From NCBI GenBank assembly GCA_963762085.1, contig CAVXJD010000003.1, positions 116,883 through 180,882 on the forward strand: a DNA stretch of 64,000 nt, written 5' to 3'. The stretch is from DASQGA01 sp963762085. GTDB taxonomy: Bacteria; Actinomycetota; Thermoleophilia; Gaiellales; Gaiellaceae. A program made the translations under genes and the position numbers. The notes beneath the pieces were generated by a model. The model saw nothing but the letters and a program-made list of their open reading frames with translations, was not told the origin of the DNA and made no database searches. Every line of letters starts with the position of its first letter. Positions within the stretch are counted from its first letter, which is position 1. This document shows positions 59,005-64,000 of this stretch, one piece after another.

Positions 59005-59016
59005 TACACTCGAACG
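59005..59016 (+). promoter_or_regulatory. -10 box for the small Cys-rich ORF
   Basis: TACACT at 59005-59010 is 6 nt before the ATG at 59017, consistent with a leaderless transcript that may run on to aceA. Confidence 0.5.
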
Positions 59017-59157
59017 ATGCTGCATTCGAGCTACGAGATCGTCGAGAGAGATGCGCCCGTCGTGCCCGACCTGAGGCCGGTCATGACGCTCTGCACCGCC
59101 GAGGTGGCGGAGTGCACCTGCCCGGACTGGTGCGAGCGTGATCACGAGCGAGATTAG
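59017..59157 (+). CDS. Small Cys-rich protein (46 aa)
   Basis: ATG 59017 leads to a 46-aa product with a C-terminal CTCPDWCERDHERD motif and a further Cys in MTLCTAE. The C.CPxWC...H arrangement resembles the small cysteine/histidine motif of some actinobacterial proteins (DUF6907-like) and could bind zinc. The -10 box 6 nt upstream supports the start. It sits directly upstream of aceA, in the LysR-controlled region. Confidence 0.55.
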   Translation: MLHSSYEIVERDAPVVPDLRPVMTLCTAEVAECTCPDWCERDHERD

Positions 59158-59237
59158 GCCGGCGCGGCCGGACTCGAGCTTGGCCCGACGGCGCCCGAGG
59201 CGCCGTCTGTCGTACGTCACCAACTAGGGGGAGAGGC

Positions 59238-60539
59238 ATGAGCCAGTTCAACGGACAGGTGGGCACACTCGAGGGAGCGTGGGAGGGCGAGCGCTGGGCG
59301 GGCATCGAGCGCGCGTACGGAGCGGAGGACGTCGTCCGGCTCCGCGGCTCTGTCCATGTCGAGCACACCCTGGCCGAGCTCGGCGCGAAGCGCCTCTGGG
59401 AGCTTCTGAGCGGTGATGGATACGTGCGCGCGCTCGGAGCCATCTCGGGCGGCCAGGCCGTCCAGATGGTGAAGGCCGGGCTCGAGGCGATCTACCTCTC
59501 CGGCTGGCAGGTGGCCGCCGACGGGAACCTCGCGGGCGAGGTCTATCCGGATCAGAGCCTCTATCCGGCGAACAGCGTCCCCGCGGCAGTCCGGCGCCTC
59601 AACAACGCGCTCACGCGCGCCGACCAGATCGAGTGGGCCGAGGGCAAGAGCGACACGTACTGGCTCGCCCCGATCGTCGCCGATGCGGAGGCCGGGTTCG
59701 GCGGGCCGTTGAACGCATTCGAGCTCATGAAAGGGATGATCGAGGCGGGCGCCGCGGGCGTGCATTTCGAGGACCAGCTCGCGTCGGAGAAAAAGTGCGG
59801 ACATCTGGGCGGCAAGGTGCTGGTTCCCACGAGTCAGTTCGTGCGGACGCTGAACGCCGCCCGGCTCGCGGCGGACGTCATGGGTGTCCCGACGGTTCTG
59901 GTGGCCCGGACCGATGCGCTCTCCGCAACCCTTCTCACGAGCGATGTGGACGAGCGCGACCGCGAGTTCGTGACCGGCGAGCGGACTCCCGAGGGCTATT
60001 TCCACGTCCAGCCGGGGCTCGAGCCCGTGATCGCTCGCGCACTCGCGTATGCGCCTTATGCGGACGTTCTCTGGTTCGAGACCTCGACGCCGGATCTCGA
60101 GGAGGCTCGTACCTTCGCCGAGGCTGTCCACGCCGAGTTCCCCGGCAAGCTCATGGCCTACAACTGCTCGCCGTCCTTCAACTGGAAGCGGGCCCTCGAC
60201 GACGAGTCGATCGCGAGCTTCCAGGACGACCTCGGAGCGCTCGGCTACAAGTTCCAGTTCATCACCCTGGCGGGCTTCCACGCGCTCAACGAGTCGATGT
60301 TCGAGTTGGCGCGCGGCTACGCCGAGGAGGGCATGACGGCTTACGTGCGGCTGCAGGAGCGTGAGTTCGAGCTCGAGTCGGAGGGCTACACGGCGACGCG
60401 CCACCAGCGCGAGGTCGGTGCCGGGTACTTCGACGGCGTCTCCGAGGCGGCTTCGGCAGGTGCGAGCTCGACGCTTGCGCTCAAGGGCTCGACCGAGGAA
60501 GAGCAGTTCGACGCGGCCAGCTCGGCTGCGAAGCGCTAG
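59238..60539 (+). CDS. aceA: Isocitrate lyase
   Basis: A 433-aa ICL with the catalytic signature KKCGHLGGKVL, the substrate and Mg contacts in WQVAADGN, EVYPDQSLYP and VADAEAGFGG, and a complete barrel. It starts at ATG 59238 after GAGAGG. It splits isocitrate to succinate and glyoxylate, the first step of the glyoxylate shunt used for growth on acetate or fatty acids. No malate synthase gene follows. The divergent lysR probably regulates it. Confidence 0.96.
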   Translation: MSQFNGQVGTLEGAWEGERWAGIERAYGAEDVVRLRGSVHVEHTLAELGAKRLWELLSGDGYVRALGAISGGQAVQMVKAGLEAIYLSGWQVAADGNLAGEVYPDQSLYPANSVPAAVRRLNNALTRADQIEWAEGKSDTYWLAPIVADAEAGFGGPLNAFELMKGMIEAGAAGVHFEDQLASEKKCGHLGGKVLVPTSQFVRTLNAARLAADVMGVPTVLVARTDALSATLLTSDVDERDREFVTGERTPEGYFHVQPGLEPVIARALAYAPYADVLWFETSTPDLEEARTFAEAVHAEFPGKLMAYNCSPSFNWKRALDDESIASFQDDLGALGYKFQFITLAGFHALNESMFELARGYAEEGMTAYVRLQEREFELESEGYTATRHQREVGAGYFDGVSEAASAGASSTLALKGSTEEEQFDAASSAAKR

Positions 60540-60545
60540 AGATTT

Positions 60546-61183
60546 TCAGCGCTCCGTCGCGAGGCGGAGCCCGAGCGCGATGAGGACTGCGCCCGTCACC
60601 CCTTCGATCGCACGACGAATTCCGGATCGGCGGAGATAGTCGCCCGCCTTCGCGACCGCCATCGCGTAAGCGGCCAGCCACGCGAGCGTCAGCGAGCAGA
60701 AGACGAGGCCGAGCAGGAGGAGCGCGGAGAACGAGGTGCCGGAGCCAGGAGCGAACTGAGGCAGGAGACTGGTGAAGAAGACCGCCATCTTCGGGTTCCC
60801 GAGATTGCTGACCACGCCCTGGCGCAGTGCGACGCGGCGGTCGATTCTCCGGCGCGAGGGAGCGGCGATCGCCACCGCGCGAGATCGGCCGAAAGCTGAG
60901 CTCAGGGCCCGAGCAGCGCCTGCGCTCCCAGGAATACGAGGTAGCCCGCGCCCACGAGCTTGAGCGCGAGGAACGCCGGCTCCGACGCCAGCAGGAGCGC
61001 TGCGAGGCCCGTGCACGTCGCGAGCGTCCACGCTGCTTGCCCCGTTGCAACCCCGAGTGCAGTGAAGACACCGGCTCCCCGTCCCCCAGCGAGAGTGTTC
61101 CGGATCGTCAATGCGGTATCCGGTCCGGGGACCGCGATCACGAGCAGCGAGACGCCGAGAAAGCCCACGAGCTGGTTGGTCAC
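60546..61183 (-). pseudogene. LysE/RhtB-family exporter with one frameshift
   Basis: The first half (from GTG 61183, TNQLVGFLGVSLLVIAVPGPDTALTIRN) and the second half (GVVSNLGNPKMAVFFTSLLPQF to LGLRLATER) lie in different frames; together they make a full LysE-family protein of about 212 aa with six helices. The shift is at the GGGCCC of 60905-60910, where one added G restores AQALLGALSSAFG. Loss of one base in a homopolymer run fits a sequence error. Such proteins export amino acids; the substrate is unknown. Confidence 0.8.
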
Positions 61184-61293
61184 GCGCTCGATCTTGTGCC
61201 ACCCAGGTTCGCGTGGCAAGGGATTCGTGTTCGTTCCGGCACGGTCGGTGCGCCACTCGCGCGTCTTTCCGCGCAAGCATCGATCGCGTGCAG

Positions 61294-61890
61294 ATGCCGA
61301 CGATCTCGCGCCGGCGGGCAGCCGCCTACGCTCTCGCCGTCCTCTTTCTCCTCGCGATCGGAGGTCGCTTCGCGCTGGGTGGGGAAGACGATCGGACTCA
61401 TCGAGAAACGTCGCGGGCTCCCGCAGGGGCGCTCGCGGCTGAGAAAGCCCCCGCCCGGACTCTCCTCGTTCACGTGGTCGGCGCGGTACGAAAGCCAGGC
61501 CTCTATCGACTGCGGGAAGGCAGTCGCACCGCGGACGCGATTCGCCGGGCGGGAGGAGCGAAGCCGAAAGCGGCTCTCGAGCTCGTGAACCTCGCCTCCC
61601 CGATTGCGGACGGGCAGCAGGTGTTGGTCCCGGCCCGTGGCGACCCTGGGCCGACCGCAGCCGCGACAGGCGGTGCCATAGGTCCCACCGTGGCCGGCCA
61701 GAAGATCCATCTGAACTCAGCGACGCTCGAGCAGCTCGACACGCTTCCTGGGATCGGGCCGGTGACCGCCCAGAAGATCCTGGCCTATCGAACGGAGCAC
61801 GGCGCTTTCCAGGCCGTCGAGGAGCTCGACGCCGTTCCGGGCATCGGACCTGCTCGCCTCGAGGAACTGAAAACGCTCGTCGACCTGTGA
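61294..61890 (+). CDS. comEA: Competence protein ComEA (DNA-binding, HhH)
   Basis: A 198-aa protein starting at ATG 61294: a membrane anchor (RRRAAAYALAVLFLLAIGGRF), an SLBB-type domain (HVVGAVRKPGLYRLREGSRTADAI), a linker and a C-terminal helix-hairpin-helix pair (LNSATLEQLDTLPGIGPVTAQKILAYR and FQAVEELDAVPGIGPARLEEL) that binds DNA. It is the outside receptor of the DNA-uptake machine. It overlaps comEC by 4 nt (GTGA). Confidence 0.95.
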   Translation: MPTISRRRAAAYALAVLFLLAIGGRFALGGEDDRTHRETSRAPAGALAAEKAPARTLLVHVVGAVRKPGLYRLREGSRTADAIRRAGGAKPKAALELVNLASPIADGQQVLVPARGDPGPTAAATGGAIGPTVAGQKIHLNSATLEQLDTLPGIGPVTAQKILAYRTEHGAFQAVEELDAVPGIGPARLEELKTLVDL

Positions 61891-64000
61891 GGAGCCGGAG
61901 CCGGCTGCGCGCGCCGCACCTCGTCCTCGGCTGCTTCTGTGCGGGCCTCGGCCTATCGCTCGTCGTCCGTGCCCCAACTCTTGCTCTGGCGCTTGCTGCA
62001 GGTGTCCTGGCCGTCGGCTCGGTCTGGCTCGGGGCACGACGTACGGTGGCCCTGGGTACGGCTCTCCTGTTTGCAGGCCTCTGGTGGGGAAGCGCTCGAC
62101 TCGACCAGATCGACCGGAGCGAGCTCGCTCCCGCCGCCGGAGAAGCCGGGGCAGCGCTGGTCGAGGTGACGGGCCCGGCACGCCGTAGCGCGTTCGCTGT
62201 GCGGGTCCCGATCCGGGTGCACAGGTTCAGGTCCGAGCGGACGGACGAGCTGTCGCGCCTCGAGCTGCCGCGCGGCCGCGCGCCACCGCAAGGATCGCTG
62301 CTCGAGGTGGTCGCCACTGTTCGGCATCCCCGTCGCGCCGAAAAGGGAGAGCGATTCGACGAGGCTGCGTATCTGAGGCGGCAGGGGGTCCACGTCGTGC
62401 TCCGGGCTGATGGCTACCGCATCGTCGGCCACCGCGGTGGGATCGGAGGGCTCGCTGACGTCCTGCGGCGACGTGTCGACCGGTCACTCGCACCAGGGCT
62501 CGACGGCGAGCGCCGAGCAGTCGTCGCCGGCGTCGTGCTCGGAGAGGACGAGGGGCTCGACCAGGAGCTTCGCGATGACTTCCGCGCCTCCGGCCTTTAC
62601 CACCTCCTGGCAGTGTCCGGCCAGAACGTCGCGTACGTGATCGCGGGGGCGCTTCTGCTTGCCTGGGGCCTCGGCCTTCCTCGGTGGGCGGGCCAGGTCG
62701 CTGCGCTCCTGTCCGTGCTCGCCTACGTTGCCGCGGTCGGATGGCAGCCTTCAGTCGTACGGGCGGGAGTCGCCGGATCGCTCGCATCTCTGGCGTGGCT
62801 TGCTTCGCGGCCCGCCGACCGTTGGTACGCGCTCCTTGTGGGAGCAGCCGTGCTGATGGCGGCGACGCCGTATGCGCTGCTCGAGCCGGGCTTTCAGCTG
62901 TCGTTCGCGGCCGTCTCCGCAATCTTCGTCGCCGTTCCGAGAGTCGAGCGGCGTTTGGAGGGTTACCCGTTGCCACGCCGGCTCGCCGCAGCACTCGCGG
63001 TTTCCGCCGCTTGCGGAATCGTGACGGCTCCGATCCTCTGGCTCGAGTTTGGCTCGATACCCGTGTATTCCGTGCTCGGGAACGCCCTGGCGGAACCGGT
63101 CGTCGCGCCGCTCCTGGCACTCGCTTTCGCAGCGACACTGCTCGATCCGATTCTCCCGGCCGCGGCGCTTGCACTCGGGTGGCTGAACGGCTGGCTGGCC
63201 GCCTACCTCGCGCTCAGCGCTCGTCTCGTGGGCGGGCTCCCGCATGCCCAGGTCTCCTCCGGGGCCGGAGTTGCCGTCCTCGCCGCCGGTCTGATCGTGA
63301 TCGTCCTCGCCACTCGCATTCGTCCTCCGCATGGCAGGCGCGTCCTGGCACTCGTGGCCATGGCGGCGGTTCTCGGTCTGGCTTGGCGCTCGGCCGGCGA
63401 GGAGGCTCCACCCCCGCCGCCGGGTGGGCTTCGTGTGACCGTTCTCGACGTCGGGCAGGGCGACTCCATCCTGCTGCAGGTGGCGCAGGGTGCGGTGCTC
63501 GTGGACGAGGGCTCTCCCGAAGCCGAGGTCGCAGCCCAGCTGCGGACGCTCGGAGTCTCCCGGCTGGCGGCCATGGTCCTCACCCATCCGCATCGGGATC
63601 ATGTGGGCGGCGCAGCCGAGATCCTCGATCGTCTTCAGGTCGGATTCGTCCTCGACCCGCTCGAGCCGACGCACAGCTCCGACGAGCGCGTGGCGCTCGC
63701 AGAGGCGCGGCAAGAGCACGTCCGGATCGTCCCGGCGCGAGTCGGGCTCGTGTACCGGCTGGGCCGGCTCCGTCTACGTGTCCTCTGGCCGGACGGGCCC
63801 GGCGTCGAGAGTGAGGATCCACACAATCACGCGGTCGTCCTGCTCGCCACCTACGGCTCGTTCGACGTTCTGCTCACGGCTGACGCCGAGTCCGAGGTGA
63901 CCCTGCCGCTCCGGCCGTCCACGGTCGAGGTGCTGAAGGTCGCCCATCACGGATCGTCCGACCCGGGACTCCCCGAGCTCCTCGACGTGGTGGATCCCCG
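61887..64000 (+). CDS. comEC: ComEC/Rec2 DNA-translocation channel, 3' end cut by the window
   Basis: GTG 61887 overlaps the comEA stop; the frame is open to the window end at 64000. N-terminal hydrophobic helices and an OB-like part are followed by the competence domain (YHLLAVSGQNVAYVIAGALLLAWGLG, PGFQLSFAAVSAIFVAVP) and the metallo-beta-lactamase part: VLDVGQGDSILLQVAQG, HPHRDHVGG, LLTADAESE and VAHHGSSDPG. It makes the inner-membrane channel for transforming DNA, and the lactamase part may degrade the non-transferred strand. The last part of this domain lies outside the window. Confidence 0.95.
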   Translation, partial: MRSRSRLRAPHLVLGCFCAGLGLSLVVRAPTLALALAAGVLAVGSVWLGARRTVALGTALLFAGLWWGSARLDQIDRSELAPAAGEAGAALVEVTGPARRSAFAVRVPIRVHRFRSERTDELSRLELPRGRAPPQGSLLEVVATVRHPRRAEKGERFDEAAYLRRQGVHVVLRADGYRIVGHRGGIGGLADVLRRRVDRSLAPGLDGERRAVVAGVVLGEDEGLDQELRDDFRASGLYHLLAVSGQNVAYVIAGALLLAWGLGLPRWAGQVAALLSVLAYVAAVGWQPSVVRAGVAGSLASLAWLASRPADRWYALLVGAAVLMAATPYALLEPGFQLSFAAVSAIFVAVPRVERRLEGYPLPRRLAAALAVSAACGIVTAPILWLEFGSIPVYSVLGNALAEPVVAPLLALAFAATLLDPILPAAALALGWLNGWLAAYLALSARLVGGLPHAQVSSGAGVAVLAAGLIVIVLATRIRPPHGRRVLALVAMAAVLGLAWRSAGEEAPPPPPGGLRVTVLDVGQGDSILLQVAQGAVLVDEGSPEAEVAAQLRTLGVSRLAAMVLTHPHRDHVGGAAEILDRLQVGFVLDPLEPTHSSDERVALAEARQEHVRIVPARVGLVYRLGRLRLRVLWPDGPGVESEDPHNHAVVLLATYGSFDVLLTADAESEVTLPLRPSTVEVLKVAHHGSSDPGLPELLDVVDP

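Noticed and set aside
1..64000. CRISPR array, insertion sequence, prophage
   Set aside because: No spaced direct repeats of 25-40 bp, no transposase or integrase genes, and gene content is mostly backbone; nothing supports mobile elements.

Overview
The window is a GC-rich bacterial chromosome segment that fits a deep-branching actinobacterium, for example a Thermoleophilia or Gaiella-like lineage. The reasons are very high GC at third codon positions, many GTG starts, several start codons sitting 6-8 nt after a TANNNT-type -10 box (leaderless transcripts), and actinobacterial families such as caa3-type CtaG and an IclR/LysR regulator mix. The lineage is inferred; no 16S gene is present.

Layout. 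1-5.7 kb: the 3' part of a GAF-PAS sensor kinase with its receiver protein, an EamA exporter, tRNA-Pro, and a divergent pair of a conserved hypothetical and a nucleotidyltransferase-like gene. 5.7-11.2 kb: an IclR regulator in an overlapping operon of glycine-reductase-like genes (grdE-like, grdB, a 52-aa ORF, grdC, trxA, grdA). Both grdB and grdA contain an in-frame UGA read as selenocysteine. 11.2-24.6 kb: mixed single genes (CtaG, cupin, AI-2E family protein, RTX-repeat protein, site-2 protease, lipoprotein, enolase-superfamily enzyme, SRPBCC protein, TOPRIM protein, a large secreted repeat protein, a BrkB family protein), five tRNAs, and a DsbA/FrnE-like gene whose active site reads UGA-Pro-Phe-Cys, a third candidate selenoprotein. 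24.6-52 kb: a housekeeping backbone of tig-clpP-clpX, two TPR/class III cyclase paralogues, valS-folC-ndk, two paralogous methyltransferases, maf, mreB-mreC-mreD-mrdA-rodA, rng-rplU-rpmA-obg-nadD-rsfS and tRNA-Ala. 52-64 kb: FAA hydrolase, a TMADH/FadH-like flavoenzyme, leuS behind a leader with an intrinsic terminator, lysR divergent from a small Cys-rich ORF and aceA, a LysE-type exporter, comEA and the 5' part of comEC.

The most notable content is the selenoprotein set. The Grd-like operon departs from the Stickland glycine reductase of clostridia. GrdE lacks the cysteine used to form the pyruvoyl group. GrdB has UGTGTRC in place of UGTCTRC. grdD and trxB are absent here, and a 52-aa ORF is wedged between grdB and grdC with 4-nt overlaps on both sides. 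GrdA keeps the canonical CFVU motif. This suggests a selenium-dependent redox system with altered substrate chemistry.

Two genes in the last 9 kb (leuS with three +1 shifts, lysE with one -1 shift), and possibly lysR, carry single-base indels in essential or otherwise intact coding sequence. These look like consensus errors of the assembly rather than biology.
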